From positions 186,001 to 250,000 of the forward strand of contig NZ_VEVQ02000001.1 in NCBI RefSeq assembly GCF_006491595.2: a stretch of 64,000 bases of DNA, written 5' to 3'. A program made the position numbers and the translations under genes. The notes below the pieces were generated by a model that was not told where the DNA came from, searched no databases, and worked only from the letters and a program-made list of their open reading frames with translations. The first letter of the stretch is position 1, and each line of letters starts with the position of its first letter. Positions 43,019 to 52,337 of the stretch are shown here, in pieces. The DNA comes from Flavobacterium jejuense. GTDB lineage: Bacteria > Bacteroidota > Bacteroidia > Flavobacteriales > Flavobacteriaceae.

Positions 43019-45046
43019 TTATTTGATTAAATTATTTAGTATTTCTAATGCTTCAAATACAACTGCACTTGATTGAATTTCTTCTTTTTGTTTTTGTAAA
43101 TACTTTTCTGAATAATCATTAACGGTAGTATTCTCGATATCATACGTGTTTTTTTCTACTGAAAAATCAAATTTTTCTTTGGTAAGTTCGTTTACTTTGT
43201 CAAAAATAAAGGAAGTTTCATTAATTTCTTTAAAAACTCCATCAAATGTTAATACTACAACTCTATCTTCTTTATTGTTTACAAAAGAATCAATGTCTTT
43301 ATTGATAGCTAGAATTTTTTTGAAATAAGAATTAGTGTTTATTCTAGTTTTACTCGAAGCTATAATTTCAGAAAAATCATTATTATATACTTTGTAACGC
43401 GTATTTGTTATAATTTCATCATTATTTAAAACAGTTTTATATCTACTTTCTTTCGGAACAATATGTTCAAATAAATAAGGTAATTCTATATCAGGAATTA
43501 TACCTGTTGCTTGATGGCTCTTTCCAGTTATTCTATAGAATTTTTGTATGGTTAAGTTTATAAAATCTTTATTTAAATTAGAGTCTTCCACAGGAATAAT
43601 ACTTTGCATTGTTGCTTTTCCATATGTAGGATTTCCTATAATAATAGCTCTTTTATAGTCTTGTAAAGCATTTGCAAATAATTCACTTGCTGATGCAGAC
43701 ATTCCGTTGACTAAAACAACTATGGGTTCATTAAAAATAGCACCTCTATTATAGTCTTTTAAAATAGTTTGGTTTTTTTCATTATCTATTGCAACTGCTA
43801 TTGGACCAGCATCAATAAACATTCCTGCTAATTTTATAGCTTCATCTACATTTCCACCACCATTGTATTGCAAGTCAATTATTAATCCTTTTACTTTATC
43901 TTCTTTTAGCTTTATAATTTCTTTGGCTACATCATTTGATAATGTGTTTATACTGAATTCAGTAGAATAGAAGCTAGGAATTTTAATGTATCCAAAATTA
44001 TTTTCTTGATTTAAAACATAACTATAGGCAGAGTTTTCAATAGCTTTCATTATTTTTTTCTCTATGAGAGCACTGAAAATTTCTCCATTTTTTTTTCGAA
44101 AGGTAATTTCAAGTTCTTTGTAATTATCAGAGGCTATATAATTTGATATTTGTTCTATAGAACTACAACTCACAGAAAACTCATCTTCTCTGTATTTAAT
44201 CTTAAGTACTTGATCACCAGTTTCAATTTTGTCATTTTCAAAAGCCGAACTACCAGGAATAATCTCATTGACAAAAATCTCATCATTTTCATTAGCATCA
44301 AATAGCAAACCTAGGGAACTGTTATTAGAACTTACATTAGAAAGGAAACTGGATTTGTCATCATAAGAAAAATAATCTGTATGTGGATCAAAGTAGTTAC
44401 AAAACGATTTAAAAAAAGTATTCTTTATTTCCTCTTCAAATGCTTTTTCATCTTTTAAAAGATTTAGAATTTTACATTTATAGGTGTCAAACGTTTTTAT
44501 TTTTGCTTTGTTCGACAACTCAATAAAATGCATTTTTAATGAATCTTTATTTTTACTAATTAGAGCAATATCTTTTAGAGTTTCATAAGTAATTAATTTT
44601 TTTAAAATGCGTTTAATTCCTTCTTCATCTTTGTAAAAATTATTTTCACGTTTGGTAAAAAATAAAGTATCCTTTGTTGTAAGCGAAATGTTTTCTTTTT
44701 CTAAAAACTCAATTAGTTTTAGTTTTCTTTCTAATCCTTTTTTGTAATAAATAGCTATTTCATCTAGAAAGGCACATTTTTTATCTAATATATAATTATC
44801 AATATTGTATTTGTGTTTGGATAAAAGATCATATTCAGACTGTAAGAAAACATTTTTTTCTCTATCTAACTTTTCAATAATTGAATTAAAAACATATAAA
44901 GAAAGACTATCATCTACCAGTTTTGGTTGGTAATGATAGTCTTGTATAAGAGTATTTATTTTAAAAATAGTTATACCATTTTCTTGTTTATTTTGAGAGA
45001 AAATAAAATGTATAAAAAACAAGAAAGCATATAACTGTAATTTCAT
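43019..45046 (-). CDS. S41-family C-terminal processing protease
   Basis: 675 residues with a signal peptide. The N-terminal 220 residues are helical (Tsp/Prc-type N domain). A PDZ domain follows (about 235-320, SSLGLLFDANENDEIFVNEIIPGSSA in part). The S41 catalytic core has GLIIDLQYNGGGNVDEA, VNGMSASASELFANAL with the Ser nucleophile and NPTYGKATMQS with the Lys base. It cleaves proteins near unstructured C-termini in the periplasm. The C-terminal part is shorter and more divergent than in typical Tsp. Seven bases downstream of gcvT, an unusual pairing. Confidence 0.87.
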   Translation of the reverse strand: MKLQLYAFLFFIHFIFSQNKQENGITIFKINTLIQDYHYQPKLVDDSLSLYVFNSIIEKLDREKNVFLQSEYDLLSKHKYNIDNYILDKKCAFLDEIAIYYKKGLERKLKLIEFLEKENISLTTKDTLFFTKRENNFYKDEEGIKRILKKLITYETLKDIALISKNKDSLKMHFIELSNKAKIKTFDTYKCKILNLLKDEKAFEEEIKNTFFKSFCNYFDPHTDYFSYDDKSSFLSNVSSNNSSLGLLFDANENDEIFVNEIIPGSSAFENDKIETGDQVLKIKYREDEFSVSCSSIEQISNYIASDNYKELEITFRKKNGEIFSALIEKKIMKAIENSAYSYVLNQENNFGYIKIPSFYSTEFSINTLSNDVAKEIIKLKEDKVKGLIIDLQYNGGGNVDEAIKLAGMFIDAGPIAVAIDNEKNQTILKDYNRGAIFNEPIVVLVNGMSASASELFANALQDYKRAIIIGNPTYGKATMQSIIPVEDSNLNKDFINLTIQKFYRITGKSHQATGIIPDIELPYLFEHIVPKESRYKTVLNNDEIITNTRYKVYNNDFSEIIASSKTRINTNSYFKKILAINKDIDSFVNNKEDRVVVLTFDGVFKEINETSFIFDKVNELTKEKFDFSVEKNTYDIENTTVNDYSEKYLQKQKEEIQSSAVVFEALEILNNLIK

Positions 45047-45053
45047 TTTAGAA

Positions 45054-46136
45054 CTATTTTTTATAAAATGGTAATTTTACCACTTTAGCTTTTACATCTT
45101 TATTTCTGATTCTAATATAAATTTCAGAATCTACAGTAGATAAAGAAGTTGGAACATATCCTAAACCAATTGCAATTCCTAAAGATGGTGATTGTGTTCC
45201 AGAAGTTACAATTCCTACTACATTGCCGTTAGCATCTGCAATTTCGTAATCGTGACGAGGAATTCCTCTATCGACCATTTCAAAAGCAACTAATTTGCGA
45301 GAAACACCAGCTTCTTTTTGTTTTTTTAAATTTTCAGAATTGGTAAATTCTTTTGTGAATTTGGTTATCCAACCTAAACCCGCTTCTAATGGTGAAGTGC
45401 TATCATTGATATCATTACCGTATAAACAAAAGCCCATTTCTAAGCGCAAAGTATCTCTTGCAGCTAAACCAATTGGTTGTATACCAAAGGATGCTCCTGC
45501 TTCAAATACTTTGTTCCAGATTTGTTCTACCTCAGTATTTTTACAATAAATTTCAAATCCTCCAGAACCAGTATAACCTGTTGCAGAAATAATTACATGT
45601 TCGATTCCAGCAAAATCGGCTACTTCAAAATGATAATATTTAATTGCAGATAAATCAACTGAAGTTAAAGATTGCATCGCTTCTACTGCTTTAGGACCTT
45701 GAATAGCTAATAAAGAGTACTCGTCAGATAAATCTTTCATTTCGACACCTAAATCATTTTGGTCAGCAATCCAATTCCAATCTTTTTCAATGTTTGATGC
45801 GTTAACTACCAATAAATATTGCTCTTTTTTAACTCTATATATAATTAAATCATCTACAATTCCACCATCTTTATTTGGTAGACAAGAATACTGAGCTCGA
45901 CCAATTTCTAAAACAGATGCATCATTTGAAGTTACTTTTTGTATTAATGCTAATGCATTTTCTCCAGTTAATAAAAATTCTCCCATGTGAGAAACATCAA
46001 AAACACCAACACCGTTTCTTACGGTTTCATGTTCTGCATTAACTCCTTCATATTGAACAGGCATATTATAACCTGCAAAAGGAATCATTTTTGCTCCTAA
46101 ACTCTCGTGAATGTGTGATAAAGCTGTATTTTTCAT
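45054..46136 (-). CDS. gcvT: glycine cleavage system aminomethyltransferase
   Basis: 360 residues. The T-protein marks are [33 protein letters not shown], the folate/catalytic-site [12 protein letters not shown] and [20 protein letters not shown]. It takes the aminomethyl group from lipoyl H-protein to tetrahydrofolate. The gcvH and gcvP genes are not nearby. Monocistronic or with the S41 protease downstream. Confidence 0.95.
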   Translation of the reverse strand: MKNTALSHIHESLGAKMIPFAGYNMPVQYEGVNAEHETVRNGVGVFDVSHMGEFLLTGENALALIQKVTSNDASVLEIGRAQYSCLPNKDGGIVDDLIIYRVKKEQYLLVVNASNIEKDWNWIADQNDLGVEMKDLSDEYSLLAIQGPKAVEAMQSLTSVDLSAIKYYHFEVADFAGIEHVIISATGYTGSGGFEIYCKNTEVEQIWNKVFEAGASFGIQPIGLAARDTLRLEMGFCLYGNDINDSTSPLEAGLGWITKFTKEFTNSENLKKQKEAGVSRKLVAFEMVDRGIPRHDYEIADANGNVVGIVTSGTQSPSLGIAIGLGYVPTSLSTVDSEIYIRIRNKDVKAKVVKLPFYKK

Positions 46137-46180
46137 CGTTTAAATTTTGTGGTGCTAAATTAATTAAAATTACTAGATAT

Positions 46181-46221
46181 AAAAATGCTTGATAGAACAT
46201 TATATTCTGTCAAGCATTTTT
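46181..46221 (-). terminator. terminator of the L,D-transpeptidase gene
   Basis: AAAAATGCTTGA...TCAAGCATTTTT with small internal mismatch; between the transpeptidase stop and gcvT start. Confidence 0.8.
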
Positions 46222-46259
46222 AAAGGAGGAGTGAACTTTTCTTTTTCTTAATTATTTTT

Positions 46260-47120
46260 TTAATTTTTATTTGTTGTATACGCATCTCTTATTTTTTCCT
46301 CTTTCTTAATTGTTTTTATATGTGGTTTTATTATTCTATTTAATTCATCTTCAGTTGTTTTTAATGCATTTGGATCGGTTTTTAGCGCTAACCAAGGTTT
46401 TGGTGCTTTAAAATCATATTTTCCAAAAATTATGACTGGAGTTCCTTTTACCTTAACAGAATCTTCATTTTCTAACACCCATTGTTCTGCAAAATTATAA
46501 AGCATTTTTGCATCTTTTTCCCTTAAACGCATGCAAGAATGAGAAGCAGGATAACCAGGTAATTCATATTGGTGAAAACCTACTCCAAGTCCATTTGCAA
46601 TATTAAAATTCCATTTTAAATGCCATTCATCATTTACAGTGCTTATAGTTTCTTTTGCTTTCCAATTGGTAAAAAATAATCCAGTAGGAGTTAAAGCTAT
46701 TTCTTTACCCATATTTGTAGGGCCTTCATGTGTTAAAATGCCATACTCATAGGTTGCAAATGTTTCACTTGGATAAGAGAAAAAGATAATTTTTTTTACA
46801 GAATCCAACGCTTTTATTTCAAAAGGGAAAGGTAAATAATAAGTAATATCACCAGATAAATCAGTTGGAACTAATATAGAGTCTGTTTTCTTTATATTTG
46901 TTTCATCCATTCTGTTTACTCCTAGAATGATATCTAATTCTTCTTGTTTTAGTGAATCTATATTAACCTTTTTTATATCCAAGTAAGAATAGGTAAAACT
47001 TTTAGGTTTTTTTCTTTCTGGAATTGTTCTTTTAAGCGTAGCATTAGGAATTGTTTCCTCTTTGTTACATGATGTAAGGATAAATGTAGATAATAGTATA
47101 AAGCCAGTAATTCGTTTCAT
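46260..47120 (-). CDS. L,D-transpeptidase (YkuD) lipoprotein
   Basis: 286 residues with a lipobox (FILTSC). The YkuD domain (about 95-250) ends in the catalytic motif SHSCMRLREKDA, with the Cys nucleophile, and has HEGPTNMGKEIALTPTGLFF and GVGFHQYELPG before it. Such enzymes make 3-3 cross-links in peptidoglycan or attach proteins to it. As an outer-membrane or periplasmic lipoprotein it acts on the cell wall. Monocistronic. Confidence 0.88.
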   Translation of the reverse strand: MKRITGFILLSTFILTSCNKEETIPNATLKRTIPERKKPKSFTYSYLDIKKVNIDSLKQEELDIILGVNRMDETNIKKTDSILVPTDLSGDITYYLPFPFEIKALDSVKKIIFFSYPSETFATYEYGILTHEGPTNMGKEIALTPTGLFFTNWKAKETISTVNDEWHLKWNFNIANGLGVGFHQYELPGYPASHSCMRLREKDAKMLYNFAEQWVLENEDSVKVKGTPVIIFGKYDFKAPKPWLALKTDPNALKTTEDELNRIIKPHIKTIKKEEKIRDAYTTNKN

Positions 47121-47248
47121 ATTTTATTTTTTTAGACATAATATTAAAATGAAATATTCCATGTCAATTATTATTATGTAAAATTGAAAAAAATACTAGC
47201 TTTTTGTTTTACATGATTTTTAAAATTAGTTATATAATTTTTTTTAGA

Positions 47249-48538
47249 TTATTTTAAAAGGTGATTTTTTAAATCATTATAAGTACTAATTTTTATACTC
47301 TTTTTTTCTTTATTTAGCACACTTTCTATTTGTTTTGGGATGCTTAATTTGATTTTTAAAATAGGTTCAACTACATCTAAAAATTTAATGGGGTGAGCAG
47401 TTTCTAAGAAAAAACCAATACTTTCAGGATGATTTTTTAATTCTTTTATTAAACCTAAATAGCCTACAGCACCATGCGGTTCTGCTATATAATTAGATTT
47501 TGTATAAATCTCTTTCATTGCTACTTTGGTTTCTTCATCATTGTAAGTATATGAGGAGAAATCTTTTTCGAATGCTGTCAAATCATGATCATACATTTCT
47601 AGAATTCTAACAAAATTACTTGGATTACCTACGTCCATAGCATTTGAAATTGTTGCAATTGAAGGTTTAGGTTCATATTTTCCATTTTCTAGGAATCTTG
47701 GAACCGTATCATTGGCATTTGTTGTAGCTACGAAATGTTGGATAGATAATCCCATTTTTTTAGCGATTATCCCTGCACAAATATTCCCAAAATTGCCACT
47801 TGGACAAGAAGTAACTAAGGGTTTATTGTTTTTTTTCAATTCTTTATAGGCAAAAAAGAAATAAAACATTTGAGGTAACCAACGAGCAATATTTATAGAA
47901 TTGGCAGAAGTTAAGTTTTTATGTTTTAAACTTTCATCTAAAAAAGCTTTTTTAACCATGTCTTGGCAATCATCAAAAACTCCATCAACTTCTAAAGCTG
48001 TTATGTTTTGTCCTAATGTGGTCAATTGTTTTTCTTGAATGTCACTTACTTTTTCAGAAGGGTAGAGGATGACTACATCAACTCCTTTTACATCAAGAAA
48101 TCCACTAGCGACAGCTCCTCCAGTATCTCCGGATGTAGCAACTAACACGATGTTTTTCTGATTTTTATTTCTATTAAAATAGGCAATACATCGCGACATA
48201 AAACGTGCTCCAACATCTTTGAAAGCCATCGTTGGTCCATGGAATAGTTCTAATGAAAAGACATTCTCTTCTATTTTTACCAATGGAAATTCAAAAGATA
48301 AAGTTTCAGTAACAATTTTTTTTAATTCATCTTCTGGAATTTCATTGCCAACGTAAGGTCTGATTATCTCAAAAGCAATTTCAATATTGGATAAACTTTC
48401 AATAGTATCAAAAAATGCTTGAGGTAATTTTGGAATTTCTATTGGGAAATATAAACCTTTATCTGGTGCTAATCCATTAGTAACAGCTTCTTCAAAAGAA
48501 ACTTGGTGATTTTTATTGTTTAGACTATAGTATTTCAT
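47249..48538 (-). CDS. thrC: threonine synthase
   Basis: 429 residues, fold-type II PLP enzyme. ELFHGPTMAFKDVGARFM carries the Schiff-base Lys, VATSGDTGGAVASGF binds phosphate, and TSCPSGNFGNICAGI is also typical. The N-terminus (YYSLNNKNHQVSFEEAVTNG) is that of the ThrC class. It converts O-phosphohomoserine to threonine. Last gene of thrABC, 42 bases after thrB. Confidence 0.95.
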   Translation of the reverse strand: MKYYSLNNKNHQVSFEEAVTNGLAPDKGLYFPIEIPKLPQAFFDTIESLSNIEIAFEIIRPYVGNEIPEDELKKIVTETLSFEFPLVKIEENVFSLELFHGPTMAFKDVGARFMSRCIAYFNRNKNQKNIVLVATSGDTGGAVASGFLDVKGVDVVILYPSEKVSDIQEKQLTTLGQNITALEVDGVFDDCQDMVKKAFLDESLKHKNLTSANSINIARWLPQMFYFFFAYKELKKNNKPLVTSCPSGNFGNICAGIIAKKMGLSIQHFVATTNANDTVPRFLENGKYEPKPSIATISNAMDVGNPSNFVRILEMYDHDLTAFEKDFSSYTYNDEETKVAMKEIYTKSNYIAEPHGAVGYLGLIKELKNHPESIGFFLETAHPIKFLDVVEPILKIKLSIPKQIESVLNKEKKSIKISTYNDLKNHLLK

Positions 48539-48580
48539 TGTGAACTGTATGTTGTAAGTTTTATAATATATTTTATGACT

Positions 48581-49498
48581 TTAGATAACTTTTATTCCTT
48601 GTTCATTTACTTTTGAAATATAGAAATCAAAAGGGATATTGGTTCTGGAATAGCTGTTTTGCATAGCTTTTGCAACTTCTTTAGCCAAATTTTCTCCTTT
48701 ACACAAAGCAAAAATTGAAGGTCCAGCACCAGAAATTCCAGCACCTAAAGCACCACTTTGTATGGCAGCAATTTTAACATCATCAAAATACGGGATGAGT
48801 TGTTTTCGAAAAGGTTCTACTAAAACATCATTTAAAGATCTACCTATTAACTCGTAATCATTTGTAAATAAACCGGCAATTAACCCTCCTAAATTTCCAG
48901 TTTGTGTAATTGCGTTTTTAAAAGGAACAGTTGGTTCAAGTACCGCTCTTGCATCAGCAGTTTTAACTTCAATATGCGGATGTAATACAACAGCATATAA
49001 TTCACTAGGAGAAGCAATTTTAATAACATCTAAGGGGTTGTAACCTCTTACTAAAGTAAAACCACCCAATAGGCAAGGAGCAACGTTATCGGCATGTTCA
49101 CTACCACTGGCAATGGCTTCACCTTTCATAGCAAAATCGACTAACTGATTTCTAGAAAGTGGTTTACCTAATAGTTCATTAACACCAAAAACAGCTCCAG
49201 CAGCACTTGCCGAAGAACTACCAATACCACTTCCTGCTCTTATTTTTTTGTGAATCTCGATTTCTATACCAAAATTATTTTCAACAGTATTTAGTAAAGC
49301 TAATGCTGCAACACCAGCTACATTTTTAGTTACTTCATAAGGTAAATTAGCACCTGTTATTTTGGTAATTTGAACACCTTTTGTTACTGATTTTCTAAAG
49401 ATCATTTCATCACCAATATTTTCAAGACATAAACCCATAATATCAAATCCACAATTTAAATTGGCTATTGTTGCTGGGCAGAATATTTTTATTTCCAT
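48581..49498 (-). CDS. thrB: homoserine kinase
   Basis: 305 residues, GHMP kinase: PATIANLNCGFDIMGLCL, the ATP loop RAGSGIGSSSASAAGAV and GAGISGAGPSIFALC. It phosphorylates homoserine with ATP. Nine bases downstream of thrA. Confidence 0.95.
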   Translation of the reverse strand: MEIKIFCPATIANLNCGFDIMGLCLENIGDEMIFRKSVTKGVQITKITGANLPYEVTKNVAGVAALALLNTVENNFGIEIEIHKKIRAGSGIGSSSASAAGAVFGVNELLGKPLSRNQLVDFAMKGEAIASGSEHADNVAPCLLGGFTLVRGYNPLDVIKIASPSELYAVVLHPHIEVKTADARAVLEPTVPFKNAITQTGNLGGLIAGLFTNDYELIGRSLNDVLVEPFRKQLIPYFDDVKIAAIQSGALGAGISGAGPSIFALCKGENLAKEVAKAMQNSYSRTNIPFDFYISKVNEQGIKVI

Positions 49499-49507
49499 GA
49501 TTTTCTG

Positions 49508-51955
49508 TTATACATTTCCAATTCTAATTACATCGGCAAAAATACCTGAAGCTGTTACTGCTGCACCAGCACCAGCACCTTTTATTAATAAGGGTTGATC
49601 AACATATCTATCCGTGTAAAACTGAACAATATTGTCTTTCCCTTCTAAATTATAAAAAGGACTATCTGATGGGATGAACTCTAAACCAACACTAGCTTTA
49701 CCGTTTTCAAATGTGGCAACAAATTTTAATCGACTACTTTTTGCTTTGGCTTGAGCTAATAAATTTTCAAAATGTGATGTGTGCTTAATTAAAGAAGCGA
49801 AGAAATCCTCATTATTTGAAGTCAACATACATTCTTCGGGAAGAAAGGAATTGTTTATAATATCCTCAATTTCCATTTTGTAACCACTTTCTCTAATTAG
49901 TATTAGTATTTTTCTAGCTACATCAATTCCGCTTAAATCAATTTTTGGATCTGGTTCTGTGAAACCTTGTATACCTGCTTCTTTTACTACATCATGAAAC
50001 GAGTAACTTTCACTAAAATTATTAAAGATAAAGTTTAAACTTCCCGATAAAACAGCTTGAATTTTATGGACTTTGTCTCCTGAAACGATAAGGTGTTTTA
50101 AGGTGTCGATTATTGGTAAACCTGCACCAACGTTAGTTTCAAATAAAAAGGGAGCATTGAATTTTCTTGATAAATTCTTTAAGTTTTTATAATTATCATA
50201 TTGAGAAGATGCGGCAATTTTATTACAAGTAACAACGGCTATGTTATCTGTTAAAAATTGGTCATAAATAGTGGCTACTTCATTATTAGCTGTAATGTCA
50301 ACAAAAATACTGTTACGATAATTACATGTCTTTGTTTTAGTAATAAATTCATTTCTATCAGCTTTTTCTCCTTCGTTTAATAATTGCTTCCAATCTTTTA
50401 GCGCAATTCCTTCTTCATCAAAATACATGTTTCTGGAGTTCGATAAAGCAATAACCCTTAAGTTTAGTTTTAAGTTTTCTTTTAAAAATTTCTTTTGTTG
50501 ATAAATTTGATCAATGAATTTTTCACCTACATTACCCACACCCATAACAAATAAATTCAATTGTTTCGTGTTGTCTTCAAAGAAACGTTCGTGTAATGTA
50601 TTTAATGCTTTTTGGACATCTTTTTTAGCTATAACTACTGAAATATTTCTTTCGGAAGCACCTTGAGCAATAGCACGAATATTGACATTGTTTTTACCTA
50701 AAGTACTAAACATTTTTCCACTTAAACCTTGGTGATTTTTCATATTTTCACCTACTAATGCAACAATACACAAATCTTTCTCTACAACACAGGCTTCAAT
50801 TTTGTTTTGAGCTATTTCGATTTCAAAAGTTGTATCGATTGCTAATTTTGCTTCTTCAGCATCTTGATTTTGTATTCCAATACAAATTGAATGTTCAGAT
50901 GATGCTTGAGTGATAAAAATAACATTTATCTTATGATTTGAAAGCGTTTCAAATAAGCGTTTAGAAGATCCTGAAACACCTATCATGCCAGATCCTTCAA
51001 TTGTTATAAGCGCAATAGATTCTATATGAGAAATTCCTTTGATAGGATTTCCATTAGTTTTTGAGTCATTTGAAATTAATGTACCAAAAGCTTCTGGTTC
51101 AAAAGTGTTTTTAATCCAAATGGGAATATTTGAATTTAGTACAGGTTGTATAGTTGGTGGATATAAAACTTTAGCACCAAAATGAGATAATTCCATAGCT
51201 TCTTGATAAGATATAGAAGCTATAGGTTGGGCTTGTTTCACAATTTTTGGGTTGGCTGTAAACATTCCATTTACATCGGTCCAAATTTCTAAAGAAAATG
51301 CATTTACTGCAGCCGCTAAAATAGAGGCTGTATAATCAGAACCACCACGTCCTAGTGTTGTTGTGTTGCCATTAATTGATGATGCTATAAAACCAGGTAA
51401 AAGGACTACAGCTGCTTCTACATCTTTGAAGTAATTTTGAATTAATGTATTTGTTATTTTAAAATCGACTGTTGCTTTTCCAAAGTTTGCATTTGTTTTT
51501 ATTATTTCCCTACTATCTTTAAAGAGAGAAGATGGGATTTTTTTTTCAAGTGCTACAGCAATAATTTGTGAAGATAATAATTCTCCAAAACTCAAAATAA
51601 TATCTAAAGTGCGTGGAGTTAACTCACCTAATAAAAAACAACCATCAAGTAACGTTTTTAACTGTTCTAATTCTTCGTCTAAAATTACAACTAAGTCATT
51701 TTTTTTATCAGATGTAATTAACGCTTCTACAACTTCTAAATGTTTAGTCTTAATCAAATTTAATTGTTTACTATAATTCTTGTCTTTTTTTGCAGCTGTA
51801 TTAGATGCTAAAAGTAATAAATCTGTTATACCGCTTAAAGCAGATACTACAACTATTAGTTTGTTGTTTTGTGATTTTTTTGTAACTATTTCAATTACTT
51901 TAGAGATATTTTGTGCATTGGCAACAGATGTTCCACCAAATTTTAATACGTTCAT
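49508..51955 (-). CDS. thrA: bifunctional aspartate kinase / homoserine dehydrogenase I
   Basis: 815 residues. Aspartate kinase domain (about 1-290: VLKFGGTSVANAQNI, GRGGSDYTASILAA), ACT regulatory domains (about 305-450), homoserine dehydrogenase domain (about 463-815: LFVMGVGNVGEKFIDQI, NVGAGLPIIDTLKHLI, DPKIDLSGIDVARKILIL). It does the first and third steps toward threonine and methionine. The ACT region implies feedback by an amino acid. It heads thrABC; a leader ORF rich in Thr and Ile codons lies 87 bases upstream. Confidence 0.95.
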   Translation of the reverse strand: MNVLKFGGTSVANAQNISKVIEIVTKKSQNNKLIVVVSALSGITDLLLLASNTAAKKDKNYSKQLNLIKTKHLEVVEALITSDKKNDLVVILDEELEQLKTLLDGCFLLGELTPRTLDIILSFGELLSSQIIAVALEKKIPSSLFKDSREIIKTNANFGKATVDFKITNTLIQNYFKDVEAAVVLLPGFIASSINGNTTTLGRGGSDYTASILAAAVNAFSLEIWTDVNGMFTANPKIVKQAQPIASISYQEAMELSHFGAKVLYPPTIQPVLNSNIPIWIKNTFEPEAFGTLISNDSKTNGNPIKGISHIESIALITIEGSGMIGVSGSSKRLFETLSNHKINVIFITQASSEHSICIGIQNQDAEEAKLAIDTTFEIEIAQNKIEACVVEKDLCIVALVGENMKNHQGLSGKMFSTLGKNNVNIRAIAQGASERNISVVIAKKDVQKALNTLHERFFEDNTKQLNLFVMGVGNVGEKFIDQIYQQKKFLKENLKLNLRVIALSNSRNMYFDEEGIALKDWKQLLNEGEKADRNEFITKTKTCNYRNSIFVDITANNEVATIYDQFLTDNIAVVTCNKIAASSQYDNYKNLKNLSRKFNAPFLFETNVGAGLPIIDTLKHLIVSGDKVHKIQAVLSGSLNFIFNNFSESYSFHDVVKEAGIQGFTEPDPKIDLSGIDVARKILILIRESGYKMEIEDIINNSFLPEECMLTSNNEDFFASLIKHTSHFENLLAQAKAKSSRLKFVATFENGKASVGLEFIPSDSPFYNLEGKDNIVQFYTDRYVDQPLLIKGAGAGAAVTASGIFADVIRIGNV

Positions 51956-52007
51956 GATTGTTTATTTATAAAAATAGAATTAAAAATTTATTTTTCGAAT
52001 GAAAAAT

Positions 52008-52026
52008 ATATAATATGGGATTATAT
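52008..52026 (-). terminator. AU hairpin with U run in thr leader
   Basis: On the minus strand ATATAAT-CCCAT-ATTATAT followed by ATTTTTC. The stem is weak, but the order stem plus U run is terminator-like. Its loop CCC can pair with GGGG of the hairpin before it. Confidence 0.35.
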
Positions 52027-52037
52027 GTAATAGAGTA

Positions 52038-52052
52038 TACCCCTACGGGGTA
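52038..52052 (-). promoter_or_regulatory. GC hairpin at the leader stop codon
   Basis: TACCCC pairs with GGGGTA around GTA; the leader stop codon (52043-52045) is inside it, so a terminating ribosome would open it. Confidence 0.5.
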
Positions 52053-52132
52053 ATAATTGTTGTAATAACAAAAGAGCCAACCGGAGTAATGGTTGGAAAA
52101 AGGATCTTATATGATTTTTTGTTATTTAACAT
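52043..52132 (-). CDS. thrL: candidate thr operon leader peptide
   Basis: A 29-codon ORF too short for standard gene calling. It starts ATG at 52132, with Leu-Asn-Asn-Lys-Lys following. Residues 13-18 read PTITPV and residues 22-29 read VITTIITP before TAG, so the last 17 codons hold five Thr and four Ile codons, the two amino acids that control thr operons by attenuation in enterobacteria. It lies upstream of thrABC on the same strand, right behind a good promoter and with hairpins inside and after it. The transcript would begin within a few bases of the ATG, so initiation may be leaderless. Sequence shows the ORF; the attenuation role is inferred. Confidence 0.68.
   Translation of the reverse strand: MLNNKKSYKILFPTITPVGSFVITTIITP
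52077..52096 (-). promoter_or_regulatory. hairpin inside the leader ORF
   Basis: CCAACC (codons for Pro-Thr) pairs with GGTTGG over eight bases, followed on the minus strand by CTCTTTTG. It could be a pause hairpin or an early terminator that translation disrupts. Confidence 0.45.
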
Positions 52133-52136
52133 TATT

Positions 52137-52164
52137 CAAATATAGATTATATTTTTTTGTTCAA
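52137..52164 (-). promoter_or_regulatory. thr operon promoter
   Basis: Minus strand: -33 TTG (52162-52164), 17-base spacer, perfect -7 TATATTTG (52137-52144). The predicted start of transcription is around 52130-52134, at the leader ATG. Confidence 0.6.
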
Positions 52165-52337
52165 AAAATATGAAATGCATTTTTACGAATACTTTACTTT
52201 ATACAGTTTTAAGTTGTATAAAAAATGGTTTTAATAAATTAGATACTATATGATTATCAATATGATAATAAAATAGTAGTTAAAATTGTTGCTTTTTAAC
52301 ATTTGTTTACGGAATTTTGGGCTTTTAATTACTGAAA

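Larger units (their letters stand above)
51956..52337. other. 382-base control region between thr operon and hutH
   Basis: Holds, on the minus strand, the thr promoter, a 29-codon leader ORF and three hairpins (described separately). The hutH-proximal part (52170-52337) is AT-rich with no further feature seen. Confidence 0.6.

Noticed and set aside
52038-52096. Hairpins read as a riboswitch for hutH
   Set aside because: They lie more than 240 bases upstream of hutH and coincide with the minus-strand thr leader, which explains them better.
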